A stretch of DNA of 8,193 bases. Source: Candidatus Corynebacterium faecipullorum (GTDB lineage Bacteria > Actinomycetota > Actinomycetes > Mycobacteriales > Mycobacteriaceae). Shown here in pieces: positions 1-6,429 of this stretch. The stretch's first letter is position 1. The number at the start of each line of letters is the position of its first letter. The stretch covers positions 1-8,193 of the forward strand of contig DXEO01000235.1 in the NCBI GenBank assembly GCA_019114925.1. The letters run 5' to 3'. A program made the position numbers and the translations under genes. The notes below the pieces were generated by a model. The model was not told the DNA's origin and did not search any database. It worked only from the letters and a program-made list of their open reading frames with translations.

Positions 1-179
1 TAGCCAGTTAGCGGCACAGGCTCTGTATTAGGGGTGACCGTCACCTCAGCACCTAAGCACACCAGGTAGTCCACGATGTTGAAGGTGAAGGAGTCAAAGT
101 TATCCACCACCAGCACTCGAGAACCAAAGAAGCGACTGGTGGGGTCTCCGGGGATAAGCGCGACAGTGCTGGAGTTCAT
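1..179 (-). CDS. Glutamine amidotransferase of PabA/TrpG type (N-terminal fragment, cut by window edge)
   Basis: The reverse strand encodes about 59 residues with the core VLVVDNFDSFTFNIVDYL at residues 21-38, followed by a GAEVTV strand. This is the conserved N-terminal beta strand and first helix of class I glutamine amidotransferases acting on chorismate (PabA of aminodeoxychorismate synthase, TrpG of anthranilate synthase). Such subunits release ammonia from glutamine for p-aminobenzoate or anthranilate synthesis in the cytoplasm. The catalytic Cys-His-Glu residues lie beyond the window. Corynebacteria often carry a fused PabAB protein, which this could be, but the fragment cannot separate PabA, PabAB and TrpG. 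The ATG at 177-179 gives a 20-residue extension before the conserved core and has only an AGGTG abutting it as a possible ribosome site. A GTG at 114-116 right at the core is an alternative start. The gene is divergent from the rhodanese gene. Confidence 0.85.
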   Translation of the reverse strand, partial: MNSSTVALIPGDPTSRFFGSRVLVVDNFDSFTFNIVDYLVCLGAEVTVTPNTEPVPLTG

Positions 180-268
180 CACCTGAATAAGTGTGGCATA
201 AGCCCGCACCGGGGCCGAAAGTGCTGCTCACACTACAGAGCTCCACCTATCCCGCAACCGCACCCGCG

Positions 269-274
269 TAAGCT
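269..274 (+). promoter_or_regulatory. Candidate -10 box for leaderless rhodanese transcript
   Basis: TAAGCT fits the corynebacterial TANNNT -10 pattern and ends 7 nt before the ATG at 282. Transcription would start at or next to that ATG. No convincing -35 box or Shine-Dalgarno sequence is visible. This spacing also favours the ATG at 282 over the in-frame GTG at 276. It is inferred from pattern and spacing only. Confidence 0.4.
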
Positions 275-281
275 GGTGCCC

Positions 282-581
282 ATGCAGAACGTACACCCCA
301 CCGAAGTACCCCTAAACGCCCAGCTCATCGACGTCCGCGAGGACCACGAGTGGAACACCGAGCATGCCCAAGGCGCCACCCACATCCCGATGGGAGACCT
401 AGTCGAGCGCCTTGACGAGATTGACCCGGACCGCGATATCTACGTCATCTGCCATGCGGGCGGGCGCAGCATGCAGGTCTGCCATTACCTCGAGCACGCG
501 AAAGGCTGGGACGTCATCAACGTCGACGGCGGCACGGATGCGTGGAAGGCCCAAGGCCGCCCCATGGTTTACCCAAACTAG
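282..581 (+). CDS. Single-domain rhodanese-like sulfurtransferase
   Basis: A 99-residue cytoplasmic protein (101 if started at the in-frame GTG at 276) made of one rhodanese domain. Visible family marks are LIDVREDHEW near the N-terminus (the DVR motif), GATHIPMGDL (the H-IP loop), the active-site loop ICHAGGRS with the catalytic cysteine at residue 57 (ATG numbering), and the C-terminal VDGGTDAWKAQGRP motif. Members carry a persulfide on the loop cysteine and transfer sulfane sulfur to acceptors such as cyanide, thiols or sulfur-carrier proteins; the physiological partner cannot be read from sequence. The six-residue loop CHAGGR is that of GlpE-like single-domain rhodaneses. It has no signal peptide or membrane segment. 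It is divergent from the amidotransferase gene and 54 bp upstream of marR, which has its own promoter-like sequence, so it is probably a separate transcription unit. The start was set at the ATG because of the -10 box spacing. Confidence 0.92.
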   Translation: MQNVHPTEVPLNAQLIDVREDHEWNTEHAQGATHIPMGDLVERLDEIDPDRDIYVICHAGGRSMQVCHYLEHAKGWDVINVDGGTDAWKAQGRPMVYPN

Positions 582-608
582 TGGGCCATAACCCATGATT
601 TAAGTTTG

Positions 609-628
609 CTACGGTAGGCGCGTAGTAT
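609..628 (+). promoter_or_regulatory. Candidate marR promoter with overlapping inverted repeat (possible operator)
   Basis: TAGTAT at 623-628 is a good TANNNT -10 box ending 7 nt before the ATG at 636, pointing to a leaderless transcript. An inverted repeat CTACG-N7-CGTAG spans 609-625 and overlaps the -10 box. MarR proteins bind short palindromes as dimers and commonly repress their own promoter, so this is a plausible autoregulatory operator. Arms of only 5 bp are weak evidence. Confidence 0.4.
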
Positions 629-635
629 CGTCGGC

Positions 636-1112
636 ATGCCTACCTTTAACTCCGCGTCTATTCCCACCTCGCTCCTGGAGTCCCCCTCCTTCCAGCTGGA
701 GCGCCTCCGCCGCCGCACCCGCGAGGGCGTCGAGGCCGCACTGCAAACGCAGAAGACCACCCTGCGCGAGTACTGGGTTCTCACCTGCCTCGTCGCGGAG
801 GCCGCGTCCTCCCAATCCGCGCTGTCGGAGACCCTGGCCATCGACGCCTCCGACATGGTGCGCCTGCTGGATTCCTTGGAATCCCGCCACTGGGTCAAGC
901 GCGAGCGCGATGCCAAAGACCGCCGCCGCCAAATCATTACCTCCACCAAGAAGGGCGTGAAGGCGCACAAGGAACTCACCGTTTTGGTAGCGAAGGCCGA
1001 GGACGAAGCCCTCGACGCGTCCACCAACAAGCAGCTCAAGCACCTGCGCAAGCTCGCCACCGCCATCATCGCGGCTGACGCACCGGCTGATGCAGAAAGC
1101 AGTGATGCTTAA
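636..1112 (+). CDS. MarR-family winged helix-turn-helix regulator, cotranscribed with the synthetase
   Basis: A 158-residue protein with the MarR layout. Helices for dimerisation lie at about residues 15-55, with LREYWVLTCL in the second. The helix-turn-helix is at about 62-90, where SQSALSETLAIDASDMVRLL and the following LDSLESRHWVKRE form the DNA-recognition segment. The wing is at about 88-105 with the diagnostic DRRR turn, followed by a long C-terminal helix that closes the dimer. Such proteins are cytoplasmic dimers that usually repress an adjacent operon until a small phenolic, peptide or oxidant signal releases them. Its TAA at 1110-1112 is followed immediately by the ATG of the synthetase, so the two are almost certainly cotranscribed and translationally coupled. 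That makes the synthetase the obvious regulatory target. The signal cannot be inferred. No Shine-Dalgarno precedes this start; the promoter spacing suggests leaderless translation. Confidence 0.87.
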   Translation: MPTFNSASIPTSLLESPSFQLERLRRRTREGVEAALQTQKTTLREYWVLTCLVAEAASSQSALSETLAIDASDMVRLLDSLESRHWVKRERDAKDRRRQIITSTKKGVKAHKELTVLVAKAEDEALDASTNKQLKHLRKLATAIIAADAPADAESSDA

Positions 1113-4100
1113 ATGACGGAGCCCGATAACCTTCCTAGTACTGGGGGCCGCCACGCCCTCCGCACAGACGGGCCCGAGACCACGGCGATGCCCGAGGTCC
1201 CCGAACACTACCTCCTAGGCTCCGAGGCCCCACCCGCGCGCACCCTCTGGGATATCGTTCAAACCACCGCCGAGCACTACCCTGAAGCCGCGGCGCTCGA
1301 TGACGGTGAAATCCTCACCTACGCCGAGCTGCTTGCCGACGTCTCTGCATGGGCCACCGAACTCTACGCCAGCGGTGTGCGCCGCGGCGACCGCATCGGC
1401 ATCCGCATGACCTCCGGCAAGCGCGAGCTCTACCTGGCCATCCTGGCCACGCTCGCCGCCGGCGCAGCCTACGTGCCGGTCGATGCCGACGACCCCGATG
1501 AGCGCGCCGAGATGGTCTTCGGTGAGGCCGCTATCGACGGCGTCTTCACCGACGAAGGTTTCCGCATGCTGCGGGAAGGTGGGGCGGCGCGCCCCACCTT
1601 CAACAAAAGAGACGATGGAGACGGCGCACTTTTCGAGGAACCGCGCCCAGAGGACACCGCCTGGATCATCTTCACCTCCGGTTCCACCGGCAAGCCCAAG
1701 GGCGTGGCCGTAAGCCACCGTTCCGCGGCCGCCTTCGTCGACGCCGAGGCCACACTCTTCCTAGCGGATCACCCGCACGGACCCCTCGGCCCGGACGACC
1801 GCGTCCTCGCTGGTCTGTCCGTCGCCTTCGATGCCTCCTGCGAGGAAATGTGGCTGGCCTGGGGACATGGCGCCTGCTTGGTCCCGGCCCCGCGCTCCCT
1901 GGTGCGCTCCGGTATGGACCTAGGCCCCTGGCTCATTCGCCGCGACATCACGGTGGTCTCCACTGTGCCGACCTTGGCCGGCCTCTGGCCCACCGAGGCC
2001 CTGGACAACATCCGCCTCCTCATCGTCGGCGGCGAGGCCTGCTCCCAGGAACTGACAGACCGCCTGGCCACCGAGGACCGCGAGATGTGGAATACCTACG
2101 GTCCCACCGAGGCCACCGTCGTGGCCTGCGCGCAGCGCATGCTGCCGGGCAAGCCCGTGTCGATTGGGCTGCCGCTGAAAGGCTGGGATCTGGTGGTCAC
2201 CGACAAACACGGCGTCCCCGTGAACATCGGTGAGGTAGGCGAACTCGTCATCGGTGGTGTGGGCCTGGCTGCTTACCTGGATCCAGTGAAGGATGCGGAG
2301 AAGTATGCGCCGCTGGAGTCCCTGGGCTGGGATCGCGCCTACCGCACCGGCGACCACGTGCGTTTGGAAGAAGACGGCCTGTATTTTGTGGGCCGCGTCG
2401 ACGACCAGGTCAAGATTGGCGGCCGCCGCATCGAGCTCGGTGAGGTGGAAGCCAACGTCGCCGCGTTGCCGAACGTGTACAACTCTGCTGTGGCCGTGCA
2501 GAAGACACCGGGCGGCGAGTCCGTGTTGGTCGGCTATGTCTCCCTGGACGACCCGGATGCCGGTTTCGACCACGAGGCCGCGCATGCTCGCCTCGCCGAA
2601 TCCATGCCGGCCGCGCTCGTCCCGCGCATCTGCGTCATGGAGGAGCTGCCGATTCGCACCTCCGGCAAGGTGGATAAGAAGGCCCTGCCGTGGCCGCTGC
2701 CCGGCGTGGGCGTGGAGGCAGACGGCCTCAACCCCACCGAGCAGTGGCTAGCGCAGCTGTGGGTGGACACCCTGGGTGTGTCCGTGGAGGACGTCAACGC
2801 TGACTTCTTCTCCCTCGGCGGCACCTCGCTGGCCGCGGCGACCTTGGTCGGCCGCATCCGCGAGCGCTTCCCCACCGTGGCCGTGCGCGATCTCTACGAC
2901 CACCCGCGCCTGGGCTCCCTGGCGGAGCAGCTGGCTGGTGCCGAGTCCGTGGAGGACGCCGGGCCGGCACGCGAGGTAAAACCCGTCGGCGCCGGCACGC
3001 GCATCGCGCAAACACTCATCCAGATCCCCGTGATGACGCTGGCCGCCACGAGCTGGCTGGCCTGGCTGCTGCTGGGCTCCAACCTGGCGAACCTTCTGGG
3101 CGTAGAGTGGGCCATGACTACGCCATGGTGGCTGGTCATCATCCTCCTCGTTATCTTTGTCACCCCCATCGGCCGCATCCCCATCGGCGGTTTCGGCGCG
3201 CGGCTTATCACCGCCGGGATTCAACCCGGCGACTATCCTCGCGGCGGCTCCACGCACCTGCGCATTTGGGCAGCGGAGCGCTGGGCCGATGCTTCTGGCT
3301 CGCGCTCGATTGCGGGTGCCACGTGGGTCAATAACTATGCCCGCGCCCTCGGAGTAAAGATGGGCCGCGGAGTGGACCTGCACTCGCTACCGCCCGTAAC
3401 GGGCCTGCTGACCTTGGGCAAGCACGCCGCGATTGAACCCGAAGTCGATCTCTCCGGCTACTGGCTCGACGGCGATATCCTGCGCGTCGGCGCCATTGAA
3501 GTCAAGGAGGGCGCTCGCGTGGGCGCGCGCTCGACGCTGCTGCCAGGCACCGTCGTGGGCAAGGATGCCCACGTCGAGGCCGGCTCCACCGTCACCGGGC
3601 GCAAGAAGATCAAAGACGGTCAGCGCTGGTCAGGCTCACCTGCCAAAAAGGTGGGCCGCTCCAAACACCGCTTCCCGTCGCACGCACCACAGCGCCGCCC
3701 GTGGTGGGTAGCCATCTACGGTGCTACCTCTATCTTGCTGGCCTTCCAGCCCATCGTGGCGCTGGCAGTAGGCGCAGCCGTGGTTGTTGCCCTCATCGCG
3801 CTGACCGAGGGCTCTGCCTTCGTCGGCTCCATCTTCTTCGCCCCGCTGGGCGCGCTTGCGGCATTCGCCACCTTCATGCTGCAGACCTGGCTGGGCGTGC
3901 GCATCCTCTCGCTGGGTATCAAGCCCGGTGTGGCACCGGTGCGCTCTGCCAAGGGCTGGCGCCTGTGGGCCATCGAACGCCTCATGGACGAGGCCCGCAC
4001 GCAGCTCTTCCCCATCTATGCCTCGCAGCTCACCCCAGCGTGGCTGCGTTCCTTGGGCGCGACGATTGGCAAGGACGTGGAGATTTCTACGGCTGTCATG

Positions 4101-5090
4101 GTTCCCAAACTCACCGAGGTCAAAGACGGCGCCTTCCTGGCAGATGACACCATGATTGGTGGCTATGAGCTCGGAGGCGGGTGGATGCTCACGGGTGAGA
4201 CGAAGGTGGGCAAGCGTTCCTTCGTGGGTAACTCCGGAATCACTGGTCCGGGCCGCAAGCTGTCGAAGCACTCGCTGGTTGCCGTGCTCTCCTCGACGCC
4301 GAAGAAGACTAAGTCTGGCGCCAACTGGTGGGGTTCCCCGCCAGAGCGCATGCGCCGCGTGGAGGCCCACGTGGACGGTGTGGAGGGCGAATCCCTCACC
4401 TATAACCCGGGCTTTGGGGTCAAGGCCGCGCGTGGTGCGATTGAGACCATGCGGCTGCTGGCGCCGATGACCTCGGCCATGTTGCTGGCGGGAAGCTTGG
4501 CATCGCTGTACGCGCTTGCCGACATCCTCGGCATCGCCGCCGCCTGGGCCCTCGGCGGTGTCATCCTCATGGTGGCGGGCGCTATCGCCATGACCATCAC
4601 CGTGGCGGTCAAGTGGATCTGCGTGGGCACGCAGACCGCTGGCGATCACCCGCTGTGGTCCGCCTTCGTATGGCTCAACGAGCTGCAAGACACCTTCGTG
4701 GAGGCGGTGGCCGCCCCGTGGTTCTTCACCCACACCTATGGCATGGGCGAGATCAACCAGGGCCTGCGCGCTCTCGGCGTGACGATTGGCCGCGGCGCCT
4801 GGATCGACTCCTACTGGTTCCCCGAGACAGACCTGTGCTTCGTGGGCGAAGGAGCGTCCGTTGGCCCCGGCACCGTGGTGCAAACACACCTCTTCCAGGA
4901 CCGCGTGATGAGCCTGGACACCGTGACCATCAAGGCCGGTGCCACCTTGGGCTCGCATTCAGTGGCGCTGCCAGCATCGGTCATCGGCAGCGTAGCAACG
5001 GTCGGCCCCGGGTCGCTGGTGATGCGCGGCGACCAAGTCCCGGGCAACTCCGAGTGGCAGGGCAACCCGATTGAACCGTGGAAACACTAG
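1113..5090 (+). CDS. Pls/PosA-family membrane nonribosomal peptide synthetase (epsilon-poly-L-lysine synthetase-like)
   Basis: A 1325-residue synthetase of the family whose founder, Streptomyces Pls (about 1320 residues), polymerises L-lysine through its epsilon-amine. The adenylation domain (about 40-530) shows FTSGSTGKPKG (187-197), FDAS (239-242), NTYGPTEA (327-334), YRTGD (410-414), IELGEVE (440-446) and SGKVDKKALP (517-526). Aligned by eye to GrsA, the pocket is D240, A241, E244, S283, I304, G306, T328, V336, V337, K519, resembling lysine codes. The carrier domain has LGGTS with the phosphopantetheine serine at 572. Six hydrophobic segments follow (about 633-660, 671-690, 864-895, 900-925, 1112-1138, 1141-1168). 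They separate three tandem domains (about 690-850, 928-1090, 1170-1325) rich in hexapeptide beta-helix repeats. No HHxxxDG condensation motif and no thioesterase are seen, as expected for this family. The start directly abuts the marR stop; M26 is a later in-frame alternative. The product is inferred, not shown; a different diamino acid is possible. Confidence 0.93.
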   Translation: MTEPDNLPSTGGRHALRTDGPETTAMPEVPEHYLLGSEAPPARTLWDIVQTTAEHYPEAAALDDGEILTYAELLADVSAWATELYASGVRRGDRIGIRMTSGKRELYLAILATLAAGAAYVPVDADDPDERAEMVFGEAAIDGVFTDEGFRMLREGGAARPTFNKRDDGDGALFEEPRPEDTAWIIFTSGSTGKPKGVAVSHRSAAAFVDAEATLFLADHPHGPLGPDDRVLAGLSVAFDASCEEMWLAWGHGACLVPAPRSLVRSGMDLGPWLIRRDITVVSTVPTLAGLWPTEALDNIRLLIVGGEACSQELTDRLATEDREMWNTYGPTEATVVACAQRMLPGKPVSIGLPLKGWDLVVTDKHGVPVNIGEVGELVIGGVGLAAYLDPVKDAEKYAPLESLGWDRAYRTGDHVRLEEDGLYFVGRVDDQVKIGGRRIELGEVEANVAALPNVYNSAVAVQKTPGGESVLVGYVSLDDPDAGFDHEAAHARLAESMPAALVPRICVMEELPIRTSGKVDKKALPWPLPGVGVEADGLNPTEQWLAQLWVDTLGVSVEDVNADFFSLGGTSLAAATLVGRIRERFPTVAVRDLYDHPRLGSLAEQLAGAESVEDAGPAREVKPVGAGTRIAQTLIQIPVMTLAATSWLAWLLLGSNLANLLGVEWAMTTPWWLVIILLVIFVTPIGRIPIGGFGARLITAGIQPGDYPRGGSTHLRIWAAERWADASGSRSIAGATWVNNYARALGVKMGRGVDLHSLPPVTGLLTLGKHAAIEPEVDLSGYWLDGDILRVGAIEVKEGARVGARSTLLPGTVVGKDAHVEAGSTVTGRKKIKDGQRWSGSPAKKVGRSKHRFPSHAPQRRPWWVAIYGATSILLAFQPIVALAVGAAVVVALIALTEGSAFVGSIFFAPLGALAAFATFMLQTWLGVRILSLGIKPGVAPVRSAKGWRLWAIERLMDEARTQLFPIYASQLTPAWLRSLGATIGKDVEISTAVMVPKLTEVKDGAFLADDTMIGGYELGGGWMLTGETKVGKRSFVGNSGITGPGRKLSKHSLVAVLSSTPKKTKSGANWWGSPPERMRRVEAHVDGVEGESLTYNPGFGVKAARGAIETMRLLAPMTSAMLLAGSLASLYALADILGIAAAWALGGVILMVAGAIAMTITVAVKWICVGTQTAGDHPLWSAFVWLNELQDTFVEAVAAPWFFTHTYGMGEINQGLRALGVTIGRGAWIDSYWFPETDLCFVGEGASVGPGTVVQTHLFQDRVMSLDTVTIKAGATLGSHSVALPASVIGSVATVGPGSLVMRGDQVPGNSEWQGNPIEPWKH

Positions 5091-5111
5091 CTAGGTGGAA
5101 ACACTAGCTAG
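5078..5111 (+). repeat. Perfect 17-bp tandem duplication across the synthetase stop codon
   Basis: GTGGAAACACTAGCTAG occurs at 5078-5094 and again at 5095-5111 with no gap or mismatch. The first copy encodes the last residues (W-K-H) and the TAG stop; the second lies wholly downstream and ends at the terminator stem. Perfect identity suggests a recent slippage or duplication event. It does not alter the protein, because the original stop is retained. Confidence 0.95.
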
Positions 5112-5155
5112 ATAAAGAAAGAGGCGGCCAAAAACCTGACCGCCTCTTTCTTTAT
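5112..5155. terminator. Strong bidirectional Rho-independent terminator between convergent genes
   Basis: The left arm 5112-5127 and right arm 5140-5155 are perfectly complementary over 16 bp, with a 12-nt loop. The stem has a GC core (GAGGCGG/CCGCCTC) flanked by A-rich bases on the left and T-rich bases on the right. Transcripts from either direction therefore meet a GC hairpin followed by a U-rich arm. It sits 22 bp after the synthetase stop and 39 bp after the convergent ppk2 stop, and would terminate both. Confidence 0.92.
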
Positions 5156-5194
5156 GTATGCACGAGCCGCTAATGCACGGTCGGTGCGTGATAA

Positions 5195-6094
5195 CTAGTC
5201 ACCGATCTGGTCGCGTCCACGCTTGACGATCTTGTCATCCACCTGGTCAACGAGCTCGTGATCCTTGTTGGTGTACTCAAACTTGGAGAGCACGTAGCGC
5301 ATCGCGTTAATGCGAGCGCGCTTCTTATCGTTGGACTTAATGGTGATCCAAGGAGACTCATCCGTATCGGTGTAGCGGAACTGCTCTTCCTTGGCGCGGG
5401 TGTAATCATCCCACTTATCTAAGGATGCCAAGTCCATGGGCGAAAGCTTCCACTGACGGACGGGGTCGATCTGGCGGATAGCAAAGCGGGTGCGCTGCTC
5501 CTTGCGGGTTACAGAGAACCACAGCTTGGTAAGCGAAATACCGGAGCCGAGAAGCATATTCTCCAGCATCGGCACCTCACGCAGGAATTCCGCGTGCTGG
5601 GACTCCGTACAGAAGCCCATGACACGCTCCACACCGGAGCGGTTGTACCAGGAACGGTCAAAGAAGACGATTTCACCGCCGCATGGGAAGTGTTGAATAT
5701 AGCGCTGGAAGTACCAGGAGGTGGACTCGCGCGGTGATGGCTTCTCCAGCGCCACGGTGCGGGCACCACGCGGGTTGAGGTGCTCGTTGAAGCGTTTAAT
5801 GGTGCCACCCTTGCCCGCGGCATCGCGGCCTTCAAAGAGGATGATGTGGCGCTGGCCGGTTTCCTTGGTCCAGTTCTGCCACTTCAGCAGCTCAATCTGC
5901 AGGGCACGTTTGATGGACTCATACTCGTCGCGCGTCATGCGCTCCTCGTAGGGGTAGTTCTCGCGCCACGTCTCGACAGGCGAGCCATCCGGCATGATAA
6001 GCGAAGGATCATCTTCGTCAGAGTCATCGACGACGTAGCCGTCCGTCTGCGCAAGGTCGATCTCGGGGAGTTCGTCGTCTTTAATGTCAGCCAT
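5195..6094 (-). CDS. ppk2: Polyphosphate kinase 2 (PPK2 family, single domain)
   Basis: A 299-residue PPK2 protein, normal length for the one-domain class. Walker A is EGRDAAGKGGT at residues 88-98 (K95). Walker B is FFDRSWYNR at 144-152 (D146, R147). The lid is SVTRKEQRTR at 194-203. PPK2 enzymes move phosphate between inorganic polyphosphate and nucleotides; single-domain members usually favour making NTP from NDP and polyphosphate, with GDP or ADP as acceptor. The first 32 residues are unusually acidic (DDELPE, DDSDEDD) and precede the conserved fold, which starts near residue 55. From memory, C. glutamicum ppk2B sits next to porA in the same arrangement, so this is likely the orthologue. 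No Shine-Dalgarno is visible; TAAACT 7 nt upstream suggests leaderless translation from this ATG. It is convergent with the synthetase and downstream of the porHA terminator, so it is probably transcribed alone. Confidence 0.95.
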   Translation of the reverse strand: MADIKDDELPEIDLAQTDGYVVDDSDEDDPSLIMPDGSPVETWRENYPYEERMTRDEYESIKRALQIELLKWQNWTKETGQRHIILFEGRDAAGKGGTIKRFNEHLNPRGARTVALEKPSPRESTSWYFQRYIQHFPCGGEIVFFDRSWYNRSGVERVMGFCTESQHAEFLREVPMLENMLLGSGISLTKLWFSVTRKEQRTRFAIRQIDPVRQWKLSPMDLASLDKWDDYTRAKEEQFRYTDTDESPWITIKSNDKKRARINAMRYVLSKFEYTNKDHELVDQVDDKIVKRGRDQIGD

Positions 6095-6100
6095 ACTTTT

Positions 6101-6106
6101 AGTTTA
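6101..6106 (-). promoter_or_regulatory. Candidate -10 box for leaderless ppk2 transcript
   Basis: On the reverse strand TAAACT (TANNNT) ends 6 nt before the ATG at 6094, so transcription should begin at the start codon. No ribosome-binding site lies between them, consistent with a leaderless mRNA. A clear -35 box is not seen. Confidence 0.5.
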
Positions 6107-6172
6107 ACCCGAACCCACACCGCAAGCGGGGTTTCAGAGCCCGAAACTAACGGCATTGACCCCCGATTGGGA

Positions 6173-6204
6173 AAACCATAAAGACCCGCCACAAAGGGCG
6201 GATC
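6173..6204 (-). terminator. Rho-independent terminator after porA
   Basis: Read on the reverse strand, GATCCGCC (6204-6197) pairs with GGCGGGTC (6190-6183), an 8-bp stem with one T-G wobble and a 6-nt loop. It is followed by a T-rich tail (TTTATGGTTTT) to 6173. It lies 45 nt past the porA stop and isolates the porin transcript from ppk2. Confidence 0.8.
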
Positions 6205-6217
6205 TTCGAGCTTCACA

Positions 6218-6232
6218 AGGTCAAAATGACCT
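6218..6232 (-). repeat. Short perfect hairpin in the porA 3' untranslated region
   Basis: AGGTCA and TGACCT form a 6-bp inverted repeat around a 3-nt AAA/TTT spacer, 17 nt after the porA stop and just before the terminator. It may protect the 3' end of the abundant porin mRNA or assist termination. It has no T tract of its own. Confidence 0.5.
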
Positions 6233-6248
6233 CAGCTGAAGGCGATAC

Positions 6249-6383
6249 TTAGGCAACCAGGCCGATCAGCTGGGACAGGCCCTTAGCGACCTCAACCAGC
6301 GGCTTCATGATGTCGTAGATGCCGGAGAAGTCGAGAGCAATTGCGGAAGAAAGGTTGAAAGCATCAAACAGAACGGAAGACAT
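6249..6383 (-). CDS. porA: PorA-like small outer-membrane channel protein
   Basis: A 44-residue protein, MSSVLFDAFNLSSAIALDFS continuing to a C-terminus of GLSQLIGLVA. It is the size of C. glutamicum PorA (45 residues) and, like it, is a short amphipathic, mildly acidic peptide with no signal sequence, ending in a hydrophobic LIGL segment. PorA and PorH together form the main cation-selective channel in the mycolate outer membrane, and both are known to be O-mycoloylated on serine. Serines at 2, 3, 12, 13 and 20 are candidates, but the site cannot be chosen here. A strong AGGAG (6389-6393) lies 5 nt before the ATG. It follows porH by 46 bp in the same direction, with a terminator downstream, so the two form an operon. 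Overall identity to PorA looks low; assignment rests on size, position and the porH neighbour. Confidence 0.8.
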   Translation of the reverse strand: MSSVLFDAFNLSSAIALDFSGIYDIMKPLVEVAKGLSQLIGLVA

Positions 6384-6429
6384 AGATTCTCCTATAAGGA
6401 ATTAGTAGGGGATGGGATGAACCCGATTA

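Noticed and set aside
609..1208. Reverse-strand frames opposite marR
   Set aside because: They are antisense to a well-supported MarR protein and have no motif or ribosome-binding site of their own.
3636..4958. A 440-codon open frame on the reverse strand inside the synthetase gene
   Set aside because: It lies entirely antisense to clear synthetase domains in GC-rich DNA where stop codons are rare. Its translation is low in family-like motifs and rich in His/Gly/Arg typical of shadow frames.
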